DNA from: Psychroserpens jangbogonensis
GTDB lineage: Bacteria; Bacteroidota; Bacteroidia; Flavobacteriales; Flavobacteriaceae
DNA length: 64,000 nucleotides
Direction: 5' to 3'
NCBI RefSeq assembly: GCF_000797465.1
Contig: NZ_JSWG01000008.1
Span: forward strand, 186,001-250,000
The notes under the pieces: generated by a model
Databases searched by the model: none
The model's input: only the letters and a program-made list of their open reading frames with translations
Told to the model about the DNA's origin: nothing
Shown: positions 41,835 through 48,893 of the stretch, piece by piece
How the letters are laid out: each line of letters begins with the position of its first letter
Numbering within the stretch: position 1 is the stretch's first letter
Program-made: the position numbers and the translations under genes

Positions 41835-43862
41835 ATGACAATTCTAAATACTTCTTTCAAAACACCATATCAAACTGCTCCTTTTTCAAAAATTAAAAAT
41901 GAAGATTATTTACCAGCATTTTTGCAAGCCATAAAAGAAGCCAAAGCAGAAATTGATGCAATTACGAATAATTCTGAAGCACCAAGTTTTGAAAACACTA
42001 TTGAAGCCTTGGATTTTTCTGGAGAACGATTAGATAGAATTTCTAGTATCTTCTTTAATCTAAATAGTGCCGAAACTAATGACGAGATTCAAAAGATAGC
42101 TCAGGAAGTCTCTCCTTTACTTTCTGAATTCAGTAATGATATTACTTTAAATAAATCACTTTTCAAACGTGTTAAAGTAGTTTACGACACAAAAGACGCT
42201 TTAGATTTAACAACAGAACAAAAGACACTTCTCGATAAAAAATATAAAGGTTTTTCTAGAAATGGAGCCAATCTTACTGATGACAAAAAAACACGCTTAC
42301 GTGAGATTGACAAAAAATCAAGTCAGTTAAAACTTAAGTTTGGAGAAAATGTCCTAGCAGAAACAAATGCATTTGAAATGCATTTAACAAATGAAGAAGA
42401 TTTGGCTGGACTGCCAGAAGGAGCAAAAGAGGCTGCACAGCAATTGGCTGAAGCGCAAGAAAAAAAGGGTTGGTTAATTACTTTAGATTACCCAAGCTAT
42501 ATTCCATTTATGACGTATGCTACGAATCGTGAATTGAGAAAAAAATTAGCAATAGCGGCAGGAACAAAAGCATTTAAAGGCAATGAACTCGATAATCAAG
42601 ATAATGTATTACAAATTGCAAAACTGCGTCATGAACGTGCAAATCTTTTAGGCTATAAAACACATGCACATTTTGTTCTCGAAGAACGAATGGCTAAAAA
42701 ACCTGAAACGGTTCAACACTTTCTAAATGAACTTTTAGAAAAGGCAAAACCTGCAGCTGAACGAGAATTCAAAAATCTAGAAGATTTTGCAAAAGATTCA
42801 GATGGGATTGATCAACTTCAAAAATGGGATGGTTCGTATTATTCTGAAAAATTAAAACAAAAATTATTCAGTTTAGATGATGAACAATTAAAACCGTATT
42901 TCAAATTAGAAAATGTTATTGATGGCGCATTTACAATTGCAGAACGCTTGTATGACTTAAAATTTGAAGAGATTGACACCATTGACAAGTATCATGAAGA
43001 CGTTTTAACCTATAAAGTAACTGATTTAAAAGGTAACCTAGTTTCCATTTTTTATGCTGATTTTTTTCCAAGAGCAGGAAAACGAAATGGCGCTTGGATG
43101 ACAGTTTACAAACCTCAATTCGTAAAGAATGAAGAAAATAGCAGACCTCATATTTCTATTGTTTGCAACTTTACAAAACCAACAAAAAGCAAACCTTCTC
43201 TCCTAACCTTCAATGAAGTCACTACTTTATTTCACGAGTTTGGACATGCTCTTCATGGCATCCTAGCTAATACAACGTATCCTAGTTTATCAGGAACAAG
43301 TGTGTTTTGGGATTTTGTAGAATTACCAAGTCAGGTATTAGAAAATTGGTGTTATGAAAAAGAAGCTTTAGAATTATTTGCTACGCATTATGAAACTGGA
43401 GAACTCATTCCGATGGAACTCATAAAAAAAATAAAGGCTTCAGCGACGTTTCATGAAGGTATGCAAACCTTGAGACAAATCAGTTTCGGACTTTTAGATA
43501 TGTCATGGCATGGTCAAGACCCAACTTCTATCTCTTCAGTAAAAGCTCATGAAAGCGAAGTTTTCAAAAACACAAAACTCTATCCTGATGTAGCCGAAAA
43601 CTGTATGAGTACCGCATTTTCACATATTTTTCAAGGTGGATACAGCTCTGGATATTACAGTTACAAATGGGCCGAAGTATTAGATGCAGATGCTTTTGAA
43701 TACTTTTTAGAAGAAGGTGTCTTTAGTAAAGAAGTAGCAAAAAAATTTAAAGATCATGTCTTATCTCAAGGAGGTATTGAAGATCCAATGACTTTATACA
43801 AGCGTTTCAGAGGAAAAGAACCTCAACCAGAAGCCTTGTTGAAACGCGCTGGATTGATATAA
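41835..43862 (+). CDS. M3 family metallopeptidase (oligopeptidase A/Dcp-like)
   Basis: A 675-residue zinc peptidase of family M3. The active-site HEFGH lies at residues 467-471 (TLFHEFGHALHG) with the third ligand expected in the following EFVELPSQ-type stretch, here WDFVELPSQVLENW. The C-terminal SHIFQGGYSSGYYSYKWAEVLDADAF with its flexible Gly-Tyr loop is characteristic. There is no signal peptide, so it is cytosolic; such enzymes break down small peptides, and the length (about 675) fits oligopeptidase A or dipeptidyl carboxypeptidase. It lies alone behind a 218-base gap and is followed by a GbsR-type regulator. Confidence 0.93.
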   Translation: MTILNTSFKTPYQTAPFSKIKNEDYLPAFLQAIKEAKAEIDAITNNSEAPSFENTIEALDFSGERLDRISSIFFNLNSAETNDEIQKIAQEVSPLLSEFSNDITLNKSLFKRVKVVYDTKDALDLTTEQKTLLDKKYKGFSRNGANLTDDKKTRLREIDKKSSQLKLKFGENVLAETNAFEMHLTNEEDLAGLPEGAKEAAQQLAEAQEKKGWLITLDYPSYIPFMTYATNRELRKKLAIAAGTKAFKGNELDNQDNVLQIAKLRHERANLLGYKTHAHFVLEERMAKKPETVQHFLNELLEKAKPAAEREFKNLEDFAKDSDGIDQLQKWDGSYYSEKLKQKLFSLDDEQLKPYFKLENVIDGAFTIAERLYDLKFEEIDTIDKYHEDVLTYKVTDLKGNLVSIFYADFFPRAGKRNGAWMTVYKPQFVKNEENSRPHISIVCNFTKPTKSKPSLLTFNEVTTLFHEFGHALHGILANTTYPSLSGTSVFWDFVELPSQVLENWCYEKEALELFATHYETGELIPMELIKKIKASATFHEGMQTLRQISFGLLDMSWHGQDPTSISSVKAHESEVFKNTKLYPDVAENCMSTAFSHIFQGGYSSGYYSYKWAEVLDADAFEYFLEEGVFSKEVAKKFKDHVLSQGGIEDPMTLYKRFRGKEPQPEALLKRAGLI

Positions 43863-43912
43863 AAATCATTTTTAGAAAAGAATCCAAGCTTTGTCCTTGA
43901 TTTTTTTAATAA

Positions 43913-43958
43913 TAAACTTTCAATAATTATTGAAAGTTTAAAATATTTCATATATTTG
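43913..43958 (+). promoter_or_regulatory. GbsR gene promoter with perfect 28-base palindrome
   Basis: A perfect 28-base palindrome at 43913-43940 (core ACTTTC, ten bases, GAAAGT) contains the -33 element TTG (43930-43932). TATATTTG, an exact -7 element, follows at 43951-43958 after an 18-base spacer. The start codon is 18 bases downstream. Binding at the palindrome would block polymerase, so the regulator probably represses its own gene. A related site is at 44495. Confidence 0.75.
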
Positions 43959-43975
43959 TATTATAAATCACGATA

Positions 43976-44479
43976 ATGAATTACGAAGAAGCCAAAATAA
44001 AGTTTGTAAGTACTTGGGGAAGCCTTGGTTCTCTTTGGGGAATTAACAAAGCAATGGCTCAAATTCAAGCATTACTTTTTATTTCTATTAAACCATTATC
44101 TATGGAAGATATTATGGCAGAGCTTCAGATCTCTCGTGGAAATACAAGTATGAATTTACGACAGTTAATGGATTGGGGAATTGTAACCAAAGAGTTAATT
44201 CCAGGTGAACGTAAAGAATATTTCACTACGGAAAAAGATGTCCAAGAATTGACAAGAATTATTGCGAAAGAACGCAGTCGCAGAGAAATCCAGCCAGTAA
44301 TAAAAGTACTAAATGAGTTATCTTCAATTAAAGATGATGGCACAGACAAAACCAAAGAATTGATTAAACAAACAAAAGCATTGCATGATTTAACCCTTAA
44401 TGCAGACACCATGATTAACAAACTCGTGAATCAAAAACAGAACTGGATTACTAAATCATTAATTAAACTTATCAAATAA
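43976..44479 (+). CDS. GbsR/MarR family transcriptional regulator
   Basis: A 167-residue winged-helix regulator of the GbsR/MarR type. The HTH lies at residues about 25-80: IQALLFISIKPLSMEDIMAELQISRGNTSMNLRQLMDWGIVTKELIPGERKEYF, the GbsR pattern. The C-terminal part is helical and probably makes the dimer. Bacterial GbsR proteins sense choline or other ligands and repress transport or osmolyte genes, but flavobacterial members are uncharacterised. A perfect palindrome overlaps its own -33 box, and a second copy of the motif stands before the next gene, so it probably controls itself and the four-gene cassette that follows (44533-47106). Confidence 0.88.
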   Translation: MNYEEAKIKFVSTWGSLGSLWGINKAMAQIQALLFISIKPLSMEDIMAELQISRGNTSMNLRQLMDWGIVTKELIPGERKEYFTTEKDVQELTRIIAKERSRREIQPVIKVLNELSSIKDDGTDKTKELIKQTKALHDLTLNADTMINKLVNQKQNWITKSLIKLIK

Positions 44480-44494
44480 AAAAAATTTAAACTA

Positions 44495-44516
44495 TACTTT
44501 CAATATTTTCTGAAAG
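44495..44516 (+). promoter_or_regulatory. Second GbsR-type site before the membrane-protein cassette
   Basis: ACTTTC (44495-44500), ten bases, GAAAGT (44511-44516), the same arms and spacing as the core of the 28-base palindrome at 43913. It is 16 bases before the first cassette gene. No clear -33/-7 pair is visible here. Confidence 0.65.
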
Positions 44517-44532
44517 TTTAAAACATACTAAA

Positions 44533-44871
44533 ATGAAAATAATATACCTTATCAACAAAATTGCACTCATCATAACATTAGCGCTTTATCTAACTATAGT
44601 ATTTGGACTATATGCACAAATTGTTCTTGGTGCAATTCAGGTTATTTGCGCTTTAACCCTATTCCTTTTTTGGAAAAAATTTTCAAATAAAACTAGAGAG
44701 CAACTATACATCTACTGGACAGTAGTAATCAGTTATGGCTTATGCTGGTTGATTGATTGGACAAACTTTAATGATAGTTTCACTTTCATTTTTGGAATTA
44801 TCATTGTTCCAATGTCAATAGCAATATACTTTGTTTACATACTTCGATCAACTACAAATTATATATCATGA
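44533..44871 (+). CDS. Small four-helix membrane protein of unknown function
   Basis: A 112-residue integral membrane protein with four hydrophobic segments: about 8-28 (KIALIITLALYLTIVFGLY), 29-47 (VLGAIQVICALTLFLFW), 60-78 (YIYWTVVISYGLCWLIDW) and 83-105 (FTFIFGIIIVPMSIAIYFVYI). No known domain is recognised. It is the first gene of the GbsR-linked cassette; its stop overlaps the start of the next membrane-protein gene by four bases (ATGA), so the two proteins are translated together and may form a complex. Confidence 0.75.
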   Translation: MKIIYLINKIALIITLALYLTIVFGLYAQIVLGAIQVICALTLFLFWKKFSNKTREQLYIYWTVVISYGLCWLIDWTNFNDSFTFIFGIIIVPMSIAIYFVYILRSTTNYIS

Positions 44872-45293
44872 ACATTCAAATTCCAAACTGGTTAATCATC
44901 CTAGGTGGATGTGGCCAAATCTTCACAGCACTTATTTATCCATATATCAGACACCATGTTTTTGATTGGTACAATGATGTTAAACAGTTAAAACCTTTAA
45001 ACCAGGAAATTGCTAAAACTTATGGCAGATACATTCAAGGCTTAAACTTTTCATTTGGGCTGATTACTATTCTTTTGCCTTCTGATTTAAAAAACGAATC
45101 ACATTTAGCGATCGCGATAACAGGATTGATTGCTGCATATTGGGTAGGAAAAGTTGCTACTCAAATTGCTTATTATCCAATGTATGACATCCCAAAAAAG
45201 CGACTGTTCAAAATAGGTAGCTACGGAATGAACACTCTTTTTGTTCTGTTCGCTGTTGTCTACTCTTTACTATTCATAAACAATGTTTTCTAG
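44868..45293 (+). CDS. Second small membrane protein of the cassette
   Basis: A 141-residue membrane protein with about four helices: 7-26 (NWLIILGGCGQIFTALIYPY), 54-72 (GLNFSFGLITILLPSDL), 80-100 (LAIAITGLIAAYWVGKVATQ) and 115-138 (GMNTLFVLFAVVYSLLFI). It has charged loops with RHHVFDWYNDVKQLK after the first helix. I do not recognise a family. Translational coupling with the preceding membrane protein (ATGA overlap) and a 26-base gap to the methyltransferase suggest a joint role with lipid or membrane modification, which is inference from neighbours. Confidence 0.75.
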   Translation: MNIQIPNWLIILGGCGQIFTALIYPYIRHHVFDWYNDVKQLKPLNQEIAKTYGRYIQGLNFSFGLITILLPSDLKNESHLAIAITGLIAAYWVGKVATQIAYYPMYDIPKKRLFKIGSYGMNTLFVLFAVVYSLLFINNVF

Positions 45294-45319
45294 TATTATA
45301 AACATAAAAAAATAAGATT

Positions 45320-46195
45320 ATGAAATCAATTAGCTTATCACATAAAGAACAACCAGAAATCAACAGAATAGAAATGATTGATTTCTATAACGAAGCTACA
45401 GAAGACTATGAATTTTGGAGTAAAGACTTCAATATGCACTTTGGATATTTCAGTCCGTTTAAGACCAACATATTCAAAAGAGACTCTATGCTCAATGAAA
45501 TGAATAATCAAGTCATGAAACGTTTACAAATCGACTCACAAAAGCATCGTTTAGTTGATTTAGGTTGCGGCATGGGAGCAACAATGAGGCATGCTTTAAA
45601 ACAATTTAAAAATCTAATTGCCTATGGTGTGACATTGTCTGAGTTTCAACTAAAACAAGGTAATGAATTACTTAAAGGAAAAAATGGTATCATTTTAAAG
45701 GAAAATTATAACGATACAACTTTTCAATCTAACTCTTTTGACAGTGCAGTAGCTATCGAAAGTTTCTGTCACTCTGGTCATGATAAAAAATCAATAAAAG
45801 AAGCATTTAGAGTTCTAAAACCTAAGGGTAAACTAGTAATTGCTGATGCGTTTTTGAAAAAAGAAGTATCTCAATTATGTTATGGAAGTCATTTTGCATA
45901 TCATAGATTATGTGATCACTGGAGTTTAGAAAAATTAGAACAGATTCATAACTATGAGCAAGAACTAAAACAAGTTGGTTTTTCGAATGTAAAAATAGAA
46001 GATGTCTCATTCAGGGTAGCTCCTTCAGTATTGCATGTCCCATTTGCAATTGTTGGATTTGCACTCAAAAAACTATGGAATACCAAATCTCTAAAAAGAG
46101 AAAGCCTTCATAACCTTAAAGGATCTTTTTATGCTTTACTTTCAGGATTACACATGAAGAGTTTTGGGTACTACATTATTACAGCAACGAAATAA
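45320..46195 (+). CDS. Class I SAM-dependent methyltransferase (lipid/sterol-type)
   Basis: A 291-residue methyltransferase. The SAM-binding motif I is VDLGCGMGATMRHA (79-92), followed by acidic residues in the next strand, and ESFCHSGHDKKSIKEAFRVLKPKGKLVIAD gives motifs II-IV. The N-terminal helix EMIDFYNEATEDYEFWSKDFNMHFGYF resembles the start of cyclopropane-fatty-acid, tocopherol and sterol methyltransferases, where Tyr-Asp-Trp and W-G-x-x-x-H-x-G stretches bind the lipid. The C-terminal part has FAIVGFALKKLW, a possible membrane-touching helix. Together with the two small membrane proteins before it and a TIGR01777 epimerase after it (8-base gap), this suggests a lipid-modifying operon. 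The acceptor is unknown. Confidence 0.83.
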   Translation: MKSISLSHKEQPEINRIEMIDFYNEATEDYEFWSKDFNMHFGYFSPFKTNIFKRDSMLNEMNNQVMKRLQIDSQKHRLVDLGCGMGATMRHALKQFKNLIAYGVTLSEFQLKQGNELLKGKNGIILKENYNDTTFQSNSFDSAVAIESFCHSGHDKKSIKEAFRVLKPKGKLVIADAFLKKEVSQLCYGSHFAYHRLCDHWSLEKLEQIHNYEQELKQVGFSNVKIEDVSFRVAPSVLHVPFAIVGFALKKLWNTKSLKRESLHNLKGSFYALLSGLHMKSFGYYIITATK

Positions 46196-46203
46196 AAAAG
46201 AAA

Positions 46204-47106
46204 ATGAAAACAATAACCATAGCAGGAGGAACTGGATTTTTAGGTCAAGTTCTTGAAAACTACTTTTCAAAAAAAGATTATAAAGTCTATATTTTAACTA
46301 GGTCTCCAAAAAAAGAAAACCATATTTACTGGAACGCAAAAGATTTACAAAAATGGACTTCTATTTTAGAAGAAACTGATATATTAATCAACCTTACAGG
46401 TAAATCGGTAGACTGCAGGTATACTGAAGAAAACAGGAAAAAGATACACGATTCAAGAATAGATTCTACTCTTGCATTAGGATTAGCAATTAATGTATGT
46501 GATAATCCGCCAGAAATTTGGATTAATTCTTCAACAGCAACAATTTACAGACACTCTTTAGATTTAGAAATGACTGAAGATAATGGAGAAATAGGAAATG
46601 ATTTTTCTATGAACATTGCTAAATCATGGGAACATGCTTTTTACTCTATAACTAATCCTAATACTCGAAAAATAGTTATGAGGACTTCAATTGTAATGGG
46701 GAGAAATGGTGGTGCAACTATTCCTTTAAAAAATCTTGTACAGTTTGGCTTAGGCGGAAAACAAGGTACTGGTTCTCAAAAAGTGAGTTGGATTCATGAG
46801 TTAGATTTTGCAAGGGCATTAGAATTCCTAATAAATAATAAAGCTTTAGATGGTAATTTTAATCTTTCGGTTCCGATACCAACTGATAATAAAACACTAA
46901 TGAAAAGCTTTAGAAAAGTCATGAGAACTTCTATAGGAATTTCTCACCCTGAATGGCTCATTAAACTTGGAGCTAAACTGATTGGAACAGAAGCTGAACT
47001 AGTACTAAAAAGCAGGAACGTCGTTCCTCATCGATTATTAAATCACGGATTTAAATTTCAATACATAAAAATAGAAAGGGCCTTATCAGATTTATTACGA
47101 TTGTAA
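46204..47106 (+). CDS. TIGR01777 family NAD-dependent epimerase (YfcH-like)
   Basis: A 300-residue extended short-chain dehydrogenase. The dinucleotide fold starts at TIAGGTGFLGQVLENYF (Gly8-Gly-Thr-Gly-Phe-Leu-Gly). Later stretches DILINLTGKSVDCRYTEENRKKIHDSRID and SSTATIYRHSLDLEMTEDNGEIGNDF contain family-specific residues, with Ser-Ser-Thr and Tyr in the catalytic region (the Y-x3-K of classical members is altered, typical of TIGR01777). The C terminus (SDLLRL) is the DUF1731-type tail. Function in bacteria is uncertain (cell division and lipid roles have been suggested). It closes the GbsR-linked cassette and follows the methyltransferase by eight bases. Confidence 0.88.
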   Translation: MKTITIAGGTGFLGQVLENYFSKKDYKVYILTRSPKKENHIYWNAKDLQKWTSILEETDILINLTGKSVDCRYTEENRKKIHDSRIDSTLALGLAINVCDNPPEIWINSSTATIYRHSLDLEMTEDNGEIGNDFSMNIAKSWEHAFYSITNPNTRKIVMRTSIVMGRNGGATIPLKNLVQFGLGGKQGTGSQKVSWIHELDFARALEFLINNKALDGNFNLSVPIPTDNKTLMKSFRKVMRTSIGISHPEWLIKLGAKLIGTEAELVLKSRNVVPHRLLNHGFKFQYIKIERALSDLLRL

Positions 47107-47118
47107 TGTATTATTCCT

Positions 47119-47126
47119 TATTTTTG
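47119..47126 (+). promoter_or_regulatory. -7 element of the ECF sigma gene
   Basis: TATTTTTG, exact match to TAnnTTTG, ends at 47126. Transcription would begin near 47132, which is after the ATG at 47129, so translation must start at the next in-frame ATG (47150). The -33 region is not consensus. Confidence 0.5.
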
Positions 47127-47149
47127 AAATGAAAATTTCAGAAAGAGAA

Positions 47150-47701
47150 ATGTCAAAACACGTCATAGATCCTAATCAGTGGATTAAACTATATTCCGAT
47201 TATCTTTTTAATTACACCATTACGCGGGTAAATGACAGAGAAATTGCTAAAGATTTAGTGCAAGATACTTTTGTGGCTGGTTTAAAATCTATGAAAAATT
47301 TTAAAGGCGAGGCAAGTGAACGTACGTGGCTTATTTCCATTTTAAAACGTAAAGTAATAGATCATTACCGAAAGATTAATTCTAACAAGGGGAAAGCTGA
47401 AGTTAGAATGACATATAATACAGATGAAAGCGAAGGTGATTGGCTGGAAGAGCGAGTAGCTGATCCTTTTGATAAAACTGCCGAAGATAGCATTGAAAAC
47501 ACCGAATTAGGTAATGCTATTAATAATTGTCTAGAAAAACTACCAGAAAAACAAGCGCAGGTCTTCGAAATGAAAACAATCCTAAACTATGAAACTGAGG
47601 CCATTTGTAATGAATTAAATATTACTGCGTCTAATCTATGGGTAATTATTCATAGAGCGCGAGTAGCTATGGCAAGTTGCCTTGAAAAAACTTGGTTTTA
47701 A
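47150..47701 (+). CDS. ECF-type sigma-70 family RNA polymerase sigma factor
   Basis: A 183-residue ECF sigma factor. Region 2 (about 10-80) has WIKLYSDYLFNYTITRVNDREIAKDLVQDTFVAGLKSMKNFKGEASERTWLISILKRKVIDHYRK, with the Trp-Leu and the DNA-melting helix. Region 4 (about 125-180) has NCLEKLPEKQAQVFEMKTILNYETEAICNELNITASNLWVIIHRARVAMASCLEK, a typical helix-turn-helix. The start at 47150 is chosen because the promoter -7 box ends at 47126. The next gene, two bases after the stop, encodes a zinc-type anti-sigma, so the pair forms a stimulus-released sigma module. Its targets are not in view. Confidence 0.92.
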   Translation: MSKHVIDPNQWIKLYSDYLFNYTITRVNDREIAKDLVQDTFVAGLKSMKNFKGEASERTWLISILKRKVIDHYRKINSNKGKAEVRMTYNTDESEGDWLEERVADPFDKTAEDSIENTELGNAINNCLEKLPEKQAQVFEMKTILNYETEAICNELNITASNLWVIIHRARVAMASCLEKTWF

Positions 47702-47703
47702 TA

Positions 47704-47955
47704 ATGAGTAACAAAATAATAATTCCGTGTGATGAAGCGAATCATGTTTGTGATAAAACACAATACAAGGAAGCTACATTATGGGAAAAAATAAAATTAA
47801 ATATCCATTTAATTTATTGCAATATGTGCAGAAAATACACAAAGCGAAATGCACGATTAACAAAAATCGTAACTAAAGATCCTGTCTCAATGGATCCTTC
47901 AGCTAAAGAAAGCTTAAAATCTGCTTTTGAACAAGAATTAGCTAAACATCAATAA
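47704..47955 (+). CDS. Anti-sigma factor with ZAS-like zinc motif
   Basis: An 83-residue cytosolic protein starting at 47704; an in-frame ATG at 47692 overlaps the sigma gene. Residues 35-42 read HLIYCNMC, the H-x3-C-x2-C motif of zinc-binding anti-sigma (ZAS) proteins, with further Cys at 9 and 16 (PCDEANHVCDK). The rest is helical. It has no membrane helix, so unlike many anti-sigmas it would act in the cytosol, holding the ECF sigma until thiol oxidation or zinc loss releases it. It begins two bases after the sigma gene. Its 3' end overlaps the stop region of a minus-strand gene by 18 bases. Confidence 0.8.
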   Translation: MSNKIIIPCDEANHVCDKTQYKEATLWEKIKLNIHLIYCNMCRKYTKRNARLTKIVTKDPVSMDPSAKESLKSAFEQELAKHQ

Positions 47956-48771
47956 TAAGATTACCCACCAAATCGGTAAACTCTCCACCCAAAACGAACT
48001 ATAATATTGTCCCTGTTTCTTAGTCGAAAAATTCAAAAACAACAAGGTTGCAACAACAATTAAAACTAGAGATAGTGTGTTATTGAGGTTGATATCGTCT
48101 TTAAAATATTCTAAGGCCAGTAATAAAAACAATAATAGTATTCCAATTACTTTTGTTCGGCTCACTCCTATTCGCTGTGGAATTGTAGACAATTTTAAAC
48201 TATCGTAGTTTAAATCCCTAATTTCAAATGGCAGCATTAAAACAATAACAAAAATAAAACGTTGAATTGCACTTATAACAACATCATCATTTATATCAAA
48301 TTCATCATTAATTAACGGTAAAAAAACAGTAACTCCCGACCACACCATTGCTATAATGTAAACTTTAAGACCGCTTATACTTCGCAACTGTTTCTTTTTA
48401 TCAATGAAAATTCGATTAGGCAATAATGGGATAGCATATAAAAACGTCACAACACCAAAAATCAAAATAGCAATTAGAGATGCCTTATTTAATTGTACTG
48501 CAAAAAAGCACATAACCAAAAAACATAATAGAGAAAAGACTTGTATTGCCTTTAGTTTACTTGATAAGCTTCTATGATGAAATTTTGCTAATCCAAAGTA
48601 CTTTACAAAGTTGTATCCAGTTATGGAAGCAAATCCAATAAAACTCAACACATTTATATCAACAGACGCGCCAAATTCTAAACAAGTAACATAAGACATT
48701 GCTACAATAGCCAAAGCCACATGGACACTACTATTGATGTAAAAATCAAATACCGATTTTAAAGCACGCAT
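47938..48771 (-). CDS. UbiA-like integral membrane protein
   Basis: A 277-residue protein with about eight membrane helices, organised like the UbiA prenyltransferase superfamily. The second Asp-rich motif position reads FEIRDLNYDSLKL (residues 183-193: D186-x3-D190), followed by TIPQRIGVSRTKVIGILL as in UbiA enzymes. The first motif (N-D-x2-D-x3-D in real enzymes) is not present; its place is taken by GYNFVKYFGLAKFHHR. So it may be a divergent or inactive member rather than a working transferase. It is alone on the minus strand, convergent with the sigma-anti-sigma pair. Confidence 0.6.
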   Translation of the reverse strand: MRALKSVFDFYINSSVHVALAIVAMSYVTCLEFGASVDINVLSFIGFASITGYNFVKYFGLAKFHHRSLSSKLKAIQVFSLLCFLVMCFFAVQLNKASLIAILIFGVVTFLYAIPLLPNRIFIDKKKQLRSISGLKVYIIAMVWSGVTVFLPLINDEFDINDDVVISAIQRFIFVIVLMLPFEIRDLNYDSLKLSTIPQRIGVSRTKVIGILLLFLLLALEYFKDDINLNNTLSLVLIVVATLLFLNFSTKKQGQYYSSFWVESLPIWWVILLLMFS

Positions 48772-48857
48772 ATCACAAAAATAGGGAAACTGTTAATAAC
48801 CGATTCAAATGGTTGAAAAGTTTCATTTTCGTTAACAATTAAAGGTCAATAATTGCT

Positions 48858-48865
48858 TAATTTTG
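48858..48865 (+). promoter_or_regulatory. -7 element of gcvP
   Basis: TAATTTTG, exact match to TAnnTTTG, 28 bases before the start of gcvP. The upstream region is not a consensus -33. Confidence 0.5.
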
Positions 48866-48893
48866 CGAAAATAAAATTCAACTCAAATAATTA

